Shown: positions 17,160 through 26,528, numbered from the stretch's first letter. The stretch: 49,053 nucleotides of DNA from MAG-120802 sp049430265 (GCA_049430265.1 JBMTBW010000004.1:1-49053); one strand, 5' to 3'. The notes: generated by a model not told the origin, from the letters alone. Translations and numbers: made by a program.

Positions 17160-18582
17160 CACTCCACCAATTCATTAACTCTTGCTCCGCTCTATCTTTT
17201 CCAAGTGGACCGTGCTCTAGTCTTAACTCCAAAAGGTGTTCATAAGCTTTTCCAACAATCGGGCCTGCAGCAATGTTAAGAAGTTTCATAATTTCATTTC
17301 CATCAAGGTCAGGTCTAATTTTTAATAGCTCTTCCTGCTCCATCAAAACAGCAATGCGCTCTTCTAGATGATCATAATGGCGCGCTAAAGTCTCTGCTTT
17401 CTTTTTATTTCTAGTTGTGCAGTCAGCTCTAGTAAGAACATGGAGGTGGGTTAGAAGTTCGCCCGCATCTCTGACGTATCTTCGCACCGCAGAATCACTC
17501 CAAGCACCATCGCCATAGCCGTGAAAACGAAGATGCAGAAAGGTTAATTCGCTAACCGCATCAACTACTTCATGATCAAAACGAAGCTTTTTTAACCGCT
17601 CTTTGGCCATTCTTGCACCCACAACTTCATGGTGATGAAAGGTCACTCCGCCGCCATCAACTAAAGCTTTGGTTTTAGGTTTTCCGATGTCGTGAAAGAG
17701 AGCAGCTAGTCTGACAACCAGATTTGTTCCGCCTAAACGATGCTCTAGAGCGATTGCTTGCTCAAGAACGGTCAACGTATGCTCATAGACATCTTTATGG
17801 TGATGATGTTCATCAACTTCTAGCCTTAGCTTTGAAATCTCTGGAAGAAACTTATCGCAAAGACCGCTCTCAACCAGAATATTAATTCCTAGGCGAGGAT
17901 TATCAGAGAGCATAATCTTTATAAACTCATCTCTTATCCGCTCTGCAGAAACTATCTCTAGTCGATCTTTCATCTCGCCCATTGCGCTTAGCGCTGCTTC
18001 ATCAATTGCAAAACCTAATTGCGAAGCAAAACGAGCAGCTCTTAGCATTCTTAGTGGATCATCAGAGAATGACATCTCAGGGGTTGCTGGAGTGCGTAGT
18101 ATTTTCTTAAGTAAATCAGTTACTCCGTTATAAGGATCAATGAATTCAGGAGTATCTGTTGTTAGCTCTATCGCCATTGCGTTAACAGTGAAATCTCGAC
18201 GGCGCAGATCATCTTCAATTGTGTCGCCAAATTGAACTTCTGGTTTTCTAGTTTCTGCTTCGTAGCTATCGGCTCTATAGGTTGTTACTTCAAATGTAGT
18301 TTCGTTGCGCTTTGCGCCAATAGTTCCAAACTTAATTCCAACATCCCAAATATCATCAGCAAACTTTTTTAATATTTTCTTACTCTCTTCAGGTTTTGCA
18401 TCAGTTGTGAAATCTAAATCATTTCCAAGTCGATTAAGAAGAGCATCTCGAACTGTTCCACCTACAAGAGCAAGACGAAAACCGGCAGCCTTAAATGACC
18501 CAGCTAATTCAAAAGCTTCTGGGGCGCGCTCTTTAAGCGTTGCGATTGCGATCTGGCTCGCTGCCGATAGTGGAGTTTCCAT
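17143..18582 (-). CDS. cca: CCA tRNA nucleotidyltransferase (PcnA/Cca family) with HD domain
   Basis: Adds or repairs the 3' CCA end of tRNAs. With start ATG 18582 it has 479 residues: nucleotidyltransferase head LVGGTVRDALLNR and DLDFTTDA (metal-binding DxD), RRDFTVNAMA, RNA-binding helices, then an HD domain with LFHDIGKPKTK and HHHEVVG. The frame is open to 18702, but that extension runs through the start of the divergent Nudix gene and adds sequence not seen in homologues (mycobacterial PcnA begins close to LSAASQ), so the inner ATG is chosen. Needed here since tRNA-Gly and tRNA-Ala lack encoded CCA. Divergent to the Nudix gene as in mycobacteria. Confidence 0.93.
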   Translation of the reverse strand: METPLSAASQIAIATLKERAPEAFELAGSFKAAGFRLALVGGTVRDALLNRLGNDLDFTTDAKPEESKKILKKFADDIWDVGIKFGTIGAKRNETTFEVTTYRADSYEAETRKPEVQFGDTIEDDLRRRDFTVNAMAIELTTDTPEFIDPYNGVTDLLKKILRTPATPEMSFSDDPLRMLRAARFASQLGFAIDEAALSAMGEMKDRLEIVSAERIRDEFIKIMLSDNPRLGINILVESGLCDKFLPEISKLRLEVDEHHHHKDVYEHTLTVLEQAIALEHRLGGTNLVVRLAALFHDIGKPKTKALVDGGGVTFHHHEVVGARMAKERLKKLRFDHEVVDAVSELTFLHLRFHGYGDGAWSDSAVRRYVRDAGELLTHLHVLTRADCTTRNKKKAETLARHYDHLEERIAVLMEQEELLKIRPDLDGNEIMKLLNIAAGPIVGKAYEHLLELRLEHGPLGKDRAEQELMNWWSARSQN

Positions 18583-18646
18583 TATGTCTAAGGTTACCGA
18601 TGCAGGCTTACCTTCCGTTCTCGGCCATGACGAGTAGTCTTGGGCC

Positions 18647-19234
18647 ATGACCCCGGCACCTAGTGCGGGCGGCGAAGAAATTAAGAAAAAACGAAAGCGC
18701 AAGCGCTCTCGCTCTAAATCTTCAAAACGCTCACACTCAAATAGTTCTGATAATAAAAGCCCTAATCAGGGTTTGAATAAGCGCCATAAACGCACCCCTT
18801 ATGCAAAACGCGTTGATGAAGTCAGCGCTGGTGGGCTGGTAATCAATAAATCTAGAACTCAAGGTCTATTAATTGGTCGCTTAGATGCAAAAGATCCAAA
18901 TCGGGAGAGGCTTCTCTGGTCTCTGCCTAAGGGCCATATCGAAGAGGGTGAGAGCGCTGAAGCTGCAGCGCTTCGTGAGGTTAAGGAAGAAACCGGAATT
19001 GAAAGTGAGATTGATAAATCACTTGGCGTAATTGATTTCTGGTTTATGGCCGGAGGAAAAAGAATTCATAAAACAGTTCATCACTTCTTATTTAAAGAAG
19101 TAGGAGGAAAAATAGCTCCTCAGGTTAGCGAAGTAGATGATGTTCGCTGGTTTCCCCTAGATGAGATTGTCACAAAGTTGGCCTATCCCGATGAAAAGAA
19201 GTTAATTACTCGCTCTAAGGACTTACTGTCTTGA
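18647..19234 (+). CDS. Nudix hydrolase, MutT4-like
   Basis: A 195-residue Nudix hydrolase. A lysine/arginine/serine-rich N-terminal tail (residues about 12-58) precedes the Nudix fold; the Nudix box reads GHIEEGESAEAAALREVKEETGIE in pieces as G-x5-E-x7-REV-x-EETG. The same basic tail and fold, with HKTVHHFL, are found in mycobacterial MutT4 (Rv3908), located in the same position divergent from pcnA. The tail suggests nucleic-acid or ribosome contact; the substrate could be a damaged nucleotide or a dinucleoside polyphosphate. TTGA overlap with the next gene. Confidence 0.87.
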   Translation: MTPAPSAGGEEIKKKRKRKRSRSKSSKRSHSNSSDNKSPNQGLNKRHKRTPYAKRVDEVSAGGLVINKSRTQGLLIGRLDAKDPNRERLLWSLPKGHIEEGESAEAAALREVKEETGIESEIDKSLGVIDFWFMAGGKRIHKTVHHFLFKEVGGKIAPQVSEVDDVRWFPLDEIVTKLAYPDEKKLITRSKDLLS

Positions 19235-20331
19235 AGCGAATTCTCCTTGCTTTCTTACTTATCTTGCTTCCAATATCTCCTGCTCAAAGTTCAACTCTGG
19301 TCACGCTAACTGCGCCAACAACTAAACTTGCTGACGGCCGATTTATAAATAATGAGCTTGCAATCTCTATCTCACCTGGTGGTTCTTTAGGAAAGGCTTT
19401 AGAGATTACTGCCGCGAGCGATAGAACTTGGTTGATTGATCCAGCTTTAATTGAAGAGATTACTGATTTAGCAGATGGTTATATCTATCTTGATCAAGAG
19501 GGAAAAGACATTGAAGTTCCTGCTTTTGATCCTGCCACTACTTGGTTAATAAAACTTAAATCATTGAGTGCAAATAATCGAGTTGTTGCTATTACCTATG
19601 GCGCTCCATCTCAAGCCTTTCTAGGTCGAATAGCTCCCGGGGAGCTTTCTACCTATAACTCTCTTTCAAAGCTTCGCCTTGAAGCACTTCTTAATAGAGA
19701 AGTTAGCGCGCCTGGAGAATCAAATATTGAGGGTCAGCCCGCGCTAATTGCGAAAAATGCCTATACAGCCTTGCGAAAGTCAATCAAAATTACAAACTCA
19801 GTAATTACAAGTAAAGATGTGGAAGACCTGCGTTTAGGACTTGCCAAAACTTTAAACCCAGGTCTATCTAAAGAAAATGCGTTATTGATTTCTAAAAGCT
19901 ATAGCGCAGCTATAAAAAGTGTGAATAACAAGCTTCGCATCTCACCTGGTAACTACACCATCACGACTAAGAATTATGATCTTCCAGTAACTGTTATCAA
20001 CGATTTCACAGAGCCTGTAAGTCTTGACTTAATTATTACAACTACTAATTCTCGAGTATTAGTCGAGGATGTTCCAAGGATTACTATTGATGGACAATCT
20101 CAAATTCAAATTGAAGTTCCAATTGAGGTTATCGCATCTGGTGATACCTCACTTCGCCTCCAGCTCTATACACCTAAAGGCGAGATCATTGGGCTAGAAC
20201 AGAGAATCCCGCTTCGACTCGCGGTCATTTCTCCAGTTACCACCTGGTTGACCACTGGGATGGCGATAATTCTTTTACTCGCCGCAATTGTGCAGAGCGT
20301 TAGAAGAGTTAAGAGCAGGAGAGGCAAATGA
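19231..20331 (+). CDS. Secreted/membrane-anchored DUF6049-like protein (short form of Rv3909)
   Basis: A 366-residue protein of unknown function with a signal peptide (MKRILLAFLLILLPISPAQS), a long extracytosolic region with beta-rich segments such as NYDLPVTVINDFTEPVSLDLIITT, and one C-terminal membrane helix (about residues 335-356) followed by a basic tail. Its position between mutT4-like and murJ genes matches Rv3909. The mycobacterial protein is about 800 residues, so this is less than half as long and keeps mainly the C-terminal part as judged by eye. TTG start in a TTGA overlap; ATGA overlap with murJ, so it is translationally coupled to the flippase and may act with it. Confidence 0.65.
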   Translation: MKRILLAFLLILLPISPAQSSTLVTLTAPTTKLADGRFINNELAISISPGGSLGKALEITAASDRTWLIDPALIEEITDLADGYIYLDQEGKDIEVPAFDPATTWLIKLKSLSANNRVVAITYGAPSQAFLGRIAPGELSTYNSLSKLRLEALLNREVSAPGESNIEGQPALIAKNAYTALRKSIKITNSVITSKDVEDLRLGLAKTLNPGLSKENALLISKSYSAAIKSVNNKLRISPGNYTITTKNYDLPVTVINDFTEPVSLDLIITTTNSRVLVEDVPRITIDGQSQIQIEVPIEVIASGDTSLRLQLYTPKGEIIGLEQRIPLRLAVISPVTTWLTTGMAIILLLAAIVQSVRRVKSRRGK

Positions 20332-21917
20332 GTGAAGATGTCAATCTAATTAAATCTTCTTCCTTTATGGGCCTTGGAACAATAATTTCAAGGGCTACAG
20401 GATTAATTAGAAATCTTCTACTTGTTGCAGCTCTTGGAACTGGATTATTAGGTGATGCTTTTAATGTTGCAAATACCACTCCTAATATTATTTATAACCT
20501 ACTAATAGGTGGGGCGCTATCAGCGGTATTTGTTCCATTAATTGTTCAATCTTTTAGGCAGCACGATGGCGGCAGCGCATATATCAGCCGCCTACTTTCA
20601 TTAATTGCATCTGCGCTACTCTTTATAACAATTGCAGCAATGTTGCTAGCTCCTCTATTGGTTTCACTCTATGCCCCAACTTTCACAGGGCGCTCTAGAG
20701 AAGTAACCCTTGCTTTTGCTCTCTACTGTCTGCCGCAGATTCTCTTCTACGGTTTATATGGAATTTTGGGTCAAGTTGCCAATGCCAAAGAAAAATTTGG
20801 GCCAATGATGTGGGCCCCAATTGCTAATAATCTTCTAGTTATTGTTCTCTTCTCCTACTTCATCTCAGTAACAGATGAGATCTCCCTTGAAACAATAAGT
20901 GATTCACAGATTGCTCTACTTGGCCTGGGAAGCACAATAGGAATTGCGCTACAAGCAGTGATTCTTATTCCAACCTTGAGAAAATCAGGCTTAAAGCTTT
21001 CTTTCCGTAGGGATTGGCGGGGAGTAGGACTTGATAAGGCTCTAAAACTTGCTAGCTGGGCTTTCATATTTGTCCTCATATCGCAACTTGGTTTTCTTAT
21101 AACAGTAAATATTGCAACTAGAGCTGCTGTTTTAGCGCAAGAGCAAGGTATTGATTATGGAGTTGGTTATACCCCATATGCCAATGCTTACCTGGTTATG
21201 TTGCTCCCGCATTCAATAGTCACTATCTCAATTGTCACAGCACTTCTTCCTGGTTTATCCAAGTTAGCATTTGATAAGAATTTATCTGAAGTTAGAGATC
21301 AATTGAGTAAGGCGCTTCGACTAACTGCCATATTAACCATTCCTGCATCACTTTTCTTTTTCTTTTTTGCCGAGGAAATTGCTAACGCAATATTCTTTGG
21401 TATTTCAGAGCAATCTGCAGAATATATTGGACGAGTTCTTGCTGCTATGGCTCTTGGCTTAATACCGCTTTCAATAAATTTGGTATTAATTAGAGGGTTA
21501 AATGCCTTTGAAAATACAAAATATCAGGTGATTTCAAACTTAGTTATTAACTTGATTGCTTTAACAATTAGCATTTGGGCTTTCTTAAATCTTGATGTTG
21601 TAGATATAACGGTAGGACTTGGAGCCGCTCTTGCAATCAGCTATTGGGTGGGAATCGTTTGCACCTATTACTTATTACGAAAATATTCAGGGCCACTAAA
21701 TATTGTCTCTTTACTGCTCTTTCATAGCAAAATTGCCTTTATCGCGCTCCTATCTTGCCTTGTTATCTCTAGCTTGCAATCAAGACTTGATTTGGAGGGG
21801 AATCTTTTCGCATTACTTATTGTTCTCTTAAGCACATTTGTCCTCTATCTTGCGATAGGGCGAGTGTTTAAGGTTTCAGAGATTAGCCAAGTATTAAAAG
21901 TTCTATTACGAAGGTAG
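20328..21917 (+). CDS. murJ: Lipid II flippase MurJ (MviN)
   Basis: A 529-residue polytopic membrane protein with about 14 hydrophobic segments, flipping lipid II for peptidoglycan synthesis. The N-terminal SSFMGLGTIISRATGLIRNLLL and the GDAFNVANTTPN segment are diagnostic of MurJ. The mycobacterial MviN carries an additional pseudokinase and extracellular domain; this protein stops after the membrane core, so it has no phosphorylation-linked pseudokinase region. ATGA overlap with the DUF6049-like gene. Confidence 0.93.
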   Translation: MSEDVNLIKSSSFMGLGTIISRATGLIRNLLLVAALGTGLLGDAFNVANTTPNIIYNLLIGGALSAVFVPLIVQSFRQHDGGSAYISRLLSLIASALLFITIAAMLLAPLLVSLYAPTFTGRSREVTLAFALYCLPQILFYGLYGILGQVANAKEKFGPMMWAPIANNLLVIVLFSYFISVTDEISLETISDSQIALLGLGSTIGIALQAVILIPTLRKSGLKLSFRRDWRGVGLDKALKLASWAFIFVLISQLGFLITVNIATRAAVLAQEQGIDYGVGYTPYANAYLVMLLPHSIVTISIVTALLPGLSKLAFDKNLSEVRDQLSKALRLTAILTIPASLFFFFFAEEIANAIFFGISEQSAEYIGRVLAAMALGLIPLSINLVLIRGLNAFENTKYQVISNLVINLIALTISIWAFLNLDVVDITVGLGAALAISYWVGIVCTYYLLRKYSGPLNIVSLLLFHSKIAFIALLSCLVISSLQSRLDLEGNLFALLIVLLSTFVLYLAIGRVFKVSEISQVLKVLLRR

Positions 21918-21926
21918 GGTGCTCTA

Positions 21927-22868
21927 GTGAGCGTTGATTACGAGAAAGTCCATGAGCTAGTAATTGTTGGCTCTGGTCCTGCTGGATATACGGCAGGGGT
22001 TTATGCCGCTCGCGCTCAATTAGACCCAGTTCTCTATGAGGGATCAGTTACTGCTGGTGGCGCTTTGATGAATACCACTGAGGTAGAAAACTTCCCAGGA
22101 TTTAAAGATGGAATTATGGGACCTGATCTTATGGATCAGATGAGAAAACAAGCCTCTCGCTTTGGAGCTCAATTAGTAACCGATGACATCACAGAAATGA
22201 AATTAGATTCAGATGTAAAAGTTTTAACAGATGGGTCTGGAAATACGATTAAAGCTCGCGCTGTGATTCTTGCTATGGGTTCTGCATATAAGGAAATTGG
22301 TTTAAAAAATGAGAAACGTTTATCAGGGCGAGGTGTTTCTTGGTGTGCTACTTGCGATGGATTCTTTTTTAAGGAACAGGTAATTGCTGTTGTTGGAGGC
22401 GGAGATTCAGCGATGGAGGAAGCTAATTTCTTAACTAAATTTGCTAAGAAAGTGGTTTTAATTCATCGCAGGGATCAGCTTCGAGCATCAAAGATTATGG
22501 CAGAGCGCGCTAAAGCAAATCCAAAGATTGAATTTTTATTCAATACTGAAGTAATAGATGTATTAGGTGAAGATAAAGTTACTGGCCTTAGACTTAGAAA
22601 TGTATTAACTGGCGAGGAAAGCAGCTCTGACTTCACTGGTCTATTTGTTGCTATCGGGCATCTTCCAAGAAGTGAATTAGTTGTTGGTCAAGTAAAGACA
22701 AATCCTGAAGGTTATGTTTTGGTTGATTCAGGATCTACTAGAACCAACTTGCCTGGGGTCTTTGCCTCAGGAGATCTTGTTGACTTTACTTATCGCCAAG
22801 CAATTACTGCGGCTGGCTCTGGCTGTCAGGCCGCTTTAGATGCGGAGCGATTCTTGGCTGGCCACTAA
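21927..22868 (+). CDS. trxB: Thioredoxin reductase
   Basis: A 313-residue FAD/NADPH enzyme reducing thioredoxin. FAD-binding GSGPAGYTAGVYAARA near residues 14-29, redox-active CATCDG (about residues 140-145), NADPH-binding GGGDSAMEEA and C-terminal FASGDLVDFTYRQAITAAGSGC. GTG start at 21927, ten bases after murJ. Followed by trxA, as in mycobacteria; the sigM/anti-sigma genes that sit between murJ and trxB there are absent. Confidence 0.97.
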   Translation: MSVDYEKVHELVIVGSGPAGYTAGVYAARAQLDPVLYEGSVTAGGALMNTTEVENFPGFKDGIMGPDLMDQMRKQASRFGAQLVTDDITEMKLDSDVKVLTDGSGNTIKARAVILAMGSAYKEIGLKNEKRLSGRGVSWCATCDGFFFKEQVIAVVGGGDSAMEEANFLTKFAKKVVLIHRRDQLRASKIMAERAKANPKIEFLFNTEVIDVLGEDKVTGLRLRNVLTGEESSSDFTGLFVAIGHLPRSELVVGQVKTNPEGYVLVDSGSTRTNLPGVFASGDLVDFTYRQAITAAGSGCQAALDAERFLAGH

Positions 22869-22940
22869 AGAATACGAAATACTCTTAAGAAGGCGCTAAA
22901 GTTCGTAAATTAATATCAAATAGAGAGAGGCAATAAGAAG

Positions 22941-23264
22941 ATGGCAACCGAAAAAGTAACTGCAGCAAACTTTGATGCACTGGTATTGAAGAGCACAACC
23001 CCAGTTTTAGTTGATTTTTGGGCAGAGTGGTGTGGTCCATGCCGAGCAGTAGGCCCGATTTTGGAGGAGATCTCCAATGAATATGGCAGCAAAATTAAGA
23101 TTGTTAAGCTCAATACAGATGAAGAAGGCTCAATTGCTATGAAATATGGCATCAACTCAATCCCAACAATGAACGTTTTTGTTGGTGGACAAGTTGTAAA
23201 GAGCATCGTTGGTGCTCGTCCTAAGCCAATGATTCTCAAAGAGCTCTCTGAGTACATCAACTAA
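22941..23264 (+). CDS. trxA: Thioredoxin
   Basis: A 107-residue classical thioredoxin with WAEWCGPCRA (redox Cys pair), FDALVLKSTTPVLVDFWA, and the cis-Pro segment SIPTMNVF. It is reduced by the TrxB encoded 72 bases upstream. ATG at 22941 follows a purine-rich AGAGAGG / AAGAAG leader. Confidence 0.97.
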   Translation: MATEKVTAANFDALVLKSTTPVLVDFWAEWCGPCRAVGPILEEISNEYGSKIKIVKLNTDEEGSIAMKYGINSIPTMNVFVGGQVVKSIVGARPKPMILKELSEYIN

Positions 23265-23270
23265 AGAGCG

Positions 23271-24359
23271 ATGATTAAGCCCGGCGATCACGGGGATGTT
23301 GTAACCGATGTTACAAACACCTTGCATCGCCTTGGCTTCATAGCAAGAGCAAGCGACACATTCTCAGATGAGGTAGGCCAAGCGGTTCGCGCTTTTCAAC
23401 AAGAGCGTGGTTTAACGGTAACTGGGCTAATTGATGAAACAACTCAACTTGCGATTAATGAAGCGCGCTGGAAACTTGGTGATCGCTCTCTTAAATTCAC
23501 TGATCCCGCTATGCGCGGGGATGATGTGGCATCACTGCAGAGCCGACTAATTGAAATGGGATTTAACCCAGGTAGAGTAGATGGAGTTTATGGAAGTCAG
23601 TGTGAAAGCGCAGTAAAAGATTTTCAAAAATCAGTGGGTGCAAAAATTGATGGAATCTGCGGGCCTGCAACAGTAATTGCCCTTATGCGCTTGCTGCGCA
23701 CAGTAACTGGCGGAGCTCCTGCACTATTGCGAGATCAAGCAAGTAGAGAAAAACGTGGTCCTGCTCTTGCAGATAAGGTAATTGTTCTAGATCCAAGCTC
23801 TAGACCAGATATTGCCAACCTGAGTTTTGACCTAGCTCAAAAAATTGAAGGAAGGCTTATTGCACTTGGTGTCTCAGTGTTTCTTACTAGAGGTTTAAAT
23901 ACCTCACCAAGTGAAGAAGAGCGAATAGCTTTTACTAATAACACATCAGCCGATCTTTTAATATCCCTGAGTTTTGATCGATATCCCAATGAGAAAGCAA
24001 GTGGACTTGCCACATACTTCTATGGCAGTGAGACTCATGGAATTCATTCAATAGTAGGTGAGAAATTTGCAACTATTGTGCAGCGAGAATTAATTGCAAG
24101 AACTGATCTATTAAATAATAGAACGCACGCGAAAACTTGGCCGCTACTTCGATTAACAAAGGCTCCTGCAGTTTTGTTAGAAATTGGTTATGTCTCAAAT
24201 CCAAAAGATTCTGCGCGATTGGCAGACCCAAGTTTTCGCGATGTAATAGCTGAGGCTTTAGTGGTCGCCATTCAAAGAATGTATTTATCTGCAGAGCAAG
24301 ATGCAAAAACTGGAACCTTGCGCCTAGAGGATCTGCGCAAAGCTGGAATAAGAAAGTAA
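23271..24359 (+). CDS. cwlM: CwlM-like N-acetylmuramoyl-L-alanine amidase homologue, probably catalytically inactive
   Basis: A 362-residue protein with two peptidoglycan-binding domains (about residues 5-65 and 80-140) and an amidase_3 fold (about 168-340). No signal peptide is present, so it is cytosolic. The amidase zinc site is lost: the DPGHGG His is replaced in DPSSRP (residues 174-179), the ISxH His is Ser234 in ISLSFD, and the middle Glu is not evident; only Glu304 (LLEIGY) remains. THAKTWPLLRL and the C-terminal KTGTLRLEDL resemble mycobacterial CwlM, a non-enzymatic regulator that activates MurA when phosphorylated by PknB. Position after trxA agrees. Regulatory role is inferred by homology. 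Confidence 0.85.
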   Translation: MIKPGDHGDVVTDVTNTLHRLGFIARASDTFSDEVGQAVRAFQQERGLTVTGLIDETTQLAINEARWKLGDRSLKFTDPAMRGDDVASLQSRLIEMGFNPGRVDGVYGSQCESAVKDFQKSVGAKIDGICGPATVIALMRLLRTVTGGAPALLRDQASREKRGPALADKVIVLDPSSRPDIANLSFDLAQKIEGRLIALGVSVFLTRGLNTSPSEEERIAFTNNTSADLLISLSFDRYPNEKASGLATYFYGSETHGIHSIVGEKFATIVQRELIARTDLLNNRTHAKTWPLLRLTKAPAVLLEIGYVSNPKDSARLADPSFRDVIAEALVVAIQRMYLSAEQDAKTGTLRLEDLRKAGIRK

Positions 24360-24400
24360 ATCTGCGCCAAGCAAGCTAATTGTTGTGGCAGACTTCGCTA

Positions 24401-25669
24401 ATGAATTCCTCCTCATCTGATGGTCTAGAGCGCTTCCAAACGCATAAACCAGAGAACTTGCAAGAGCGTTATGCCCACCGGGCCGCTCATATGAAACCAA
24501 GTGAAATCAGATCCTTATTTGCAGTGGCATCCAGGCCTGAAATTGTTTCACTCGCTGGAGGAATGCCGAATTTAAGTGCAATACCAATGGATATGATGGC
24601 TGGGATTGTTGAAACGTTAATTAAAGATCATGGCCAAGAGGCGCTCCAATATGGAAGTGGACAAGGACACCCCCAGCTTCGCGAACAGATCTGTGATGTG
24701 ATGGCCCTTGAAGGCATTAAAGCAAACCCCAATGATGTCTTGGTTACTACAGGTTCTCAGCAAGCTTTGGATTTAATTTCCAGGATCTTTATTGATCCAG
24801 GTGATGTGGTGTTAGTTGAAGCGCCTTCATATGTTGGAGCACTTGGAACTTTTGCCCAGTATGAAGCAAGTGTGGTTCATGTTGAGATGGATCAAAACGG
24901 CCTTATTCCTGAAGCGCTACGTCAAGCAATTAAGACTTTGAGATATCAAGGGCGAAGAATTAAGTTTCTATATCTAATTCCAAATTATCAAAATCCAGCT
25001 GGGGTATTGCTCCCTGCAGATCGAAGAACTGAAATCCTTGATATTTGTCGCTCTGAAAAGATCTTTATTGTTGAAGATAATCCTTATGGCCTCCTTGGTT
25101 TTGATCGCCCATCACCAAATGCGATGAGGGCCGAAGATTCAGAAAATGTCATCTATCTCGGTTCTTTCTCTAAAACAATAGTCCCTGGTTTTCGAATCGG
25201 CTGGGCTCTAGTTCCACAATCTTTGAAGGAAAAGCTAGTGATCGCATCAGAATCATCGATTCTCTGCCCCTCAAACTTTTCTCAAATGGCTATCGCTAGC
25301 TATTTAGCTAATCAGCCTTGGCGCGAACAAATTGCCTCTTTCTGCGCGCTTTATAAAGTTAGGCGAGATGCCATGCTCTCTGCCCTCGATGCCTATTTTC
25401 CAAAGGCTGCATCATGGACAAAGCCTGCTGGTGGTTTTTATGTCTGGGTTAGCTTGCCACCTGAGATAGATACAAAAGCTATGGTTCCAAGGGCAATTGC
25501 AGCCAAAGTTGCCTACGTTCCAGGAACTGCATTTTATGCTGATGGTTTTGGATCTTGGTCGCTCCGTCTTTCTTATTGTTACCCAACTCCTGAAAGAATT
25601 ACTCAAGGAGTTATGGCTTTAAGTAAAGTGGTGGAGCAAGAGATGTTAAGCCGGGGGATTACTAACTAA
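24401..25669 (+). CDS. PLP-dependent aminotransferase (class I/II, MocR/LysN-like)
   Basis: A 422-residue fold-type I aminotransferase. SLAGGMPNLSAIP near the N-terminus, YGSGQGHPQLREQIC, TTGSQQALDLI, IPNYQNPAG, VEDNPYGLL and the Schiff-base Lys in GSFSKTIVPGFRIGW place it with 2-aminoadipate/aromatic/valine-type transaminases; it lacks an N-terminal GntR helix-turn-helix, so it is an enzyme and not a MocR regulator. Which amino acid it uses is not determinable. ATG at 24401 is preferred over an in-frame TTG at 24380. Convergent with parB, with an 8-bp stop overlap. I do not recall this gene at this place in mycobacteria. Confidence 0.85.
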   Translation: MNSSSSDGLERFQTHKPENLQERYAHRAAHMKPSEIRSLFAVASRPEIVSLAGGMPNLSAIPMDMMAGIVETLIKDHGQEALQYGSGQGHPQLREQICDVMALEGIKANPNDVLVTTGSQQALDLISRIFIDPGDVVLVEAPSYVGALGTFAQYEASVVHVEMDQNGLIPEALRQAIKTLRYQGRRIKFLYLIPNYQNPAGVLLPADRRTEILDICRSEKIFIVEDNPYGLLGFDRPSPNAMRAEDSENVIYLGSFSKTIVPGFRIGWALVPQSLKEKLVIASESSILCPSNFSQMAIASYLANQPWREQIASFCALYKVRRDAMLSALDAYFPKAASWTKPAGGFYVWVSLPPEIDTKAMVPRAIAAKVAYVPGTAFYADGFGSWSLRLSYCYPTPERITQGVMALSKVVEQEMLSRGITN

Positions 25670-26528
25670 TAACTCCCACAATCCTCTGTAAGTCTTGACC
25701 ATCTGCATATTCAATAACAATCTTGCCGCCAGTATTACTTCCAGCAATTGTGACCCTGGTATCTAGCGCGCCTTCTAAGCGCTCAACAAGCTCGGCATAC
25801 TTTCCATCACTTGTTTTTGTTTTGCTCTTCTTGGATTTCTTCTGATCAGGGCTACTTAAAGCAATTAGCTCTTCTATAGCTCTAACACTTAAGCCCTCAC
25901 TTACGATTTTATTTGCAAGTCGCTCCATTTCATCTGCTGAGTTAAGTCCAAGAAGAGCTCTGGCATGGCCTGCGCTGATAGTTCCGGCTGCCAATCGTTT
26001 CTGAACTGATGGTGGCAGATTTAAAAGCCTTAAGGTGTTAGTAATTACCGGGCGAGATTTTCCAAGTCGCTCTGCTAGTTCATCATGGGTGAATCCAAAG
26101 TCACTAAGCATCTGGTTATATGCCGCAGCTTCTTCTAGTGAGTTTAAGTTGCTGCGATGAATGTTTTCAACTAAGGCTTCGCGAAGTAATTCGTTATCGC
26201 TAGTTTGCCGAACGATAACTGGGATATTTGCTAAACCTGCAAGTTTGGCTGCTCGATAGCGCCGCTCTCCCATGATTAATTCATATTGATTATCACCAAT
26301 TTTTCGCACAACTGGCGGCTGCAGGATTCCTATCTCTTTAATTGATGCAGCAAGTTCTTCAAGTGCTAAGTTATCAAAGACGGTTCTTGGTTGCCTTGGG
26401 TTTGGCTTGATCCAAGTTAATGGAATCTCGCTTCGCTCGCCAACTGTTTCATTACTTCCCACACGATTAATTGGAGTTGGAATAAGTGAATCAAGATTTC
26501 TTCCAAGTCCACCTTTTTTGCTGCTCAT
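25662..26528 (-). CDS. parB: Chromosome-partitioning protein ParB
   Basis: A 288-residue centromere-binding CTPase clamp. N-terminal ParA-interacting start GLGRNLDSLIP, ParB/Srx domain with PNPRQPR, ELIMGERRYRAAKLA (GERR box) and VENIHRSNLN, the HTH region DELAERLGKSRPVITNTLRLLNLP, then a charged linker and C-terminal dimer domain. It loads at the two parS sites found at 27410 and 28028. Its start codon shares one base with the parA stop (TAATG), indicating coupling. Confidence 0.97.
   Translation of the reverse strand: MSSKKGGLGRNLDSLIPTPINRVGSNETVGERSEIPLTWIKPNPRQPRTVFDNLALEELAASIKEIGILQPPVVRKIGDNQYELIMGERRYRAAKLAGLANIPVIVRQTSDNELLREALVENIHRSNLNSLEEAAAYNQMLSDFGFTHDELAERLGKSRPVITNTLRLLNLPPSVQKRLAAGTISAGHARALLGLNSADEMERLANKIVSEGLSVRAIEELIALSSPDQKKSKKSKTKTSDGKYAELVERLEGALDTRVTIAGSNTGGKIVIEYADGQDLQRIVGVIS

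Noticed and set aside
18583..18702. Longer N-terminus for the CCA enzyme
   Set aside because: It would overlap the start of the divergent Nudix gene and has no similarity to homologues.
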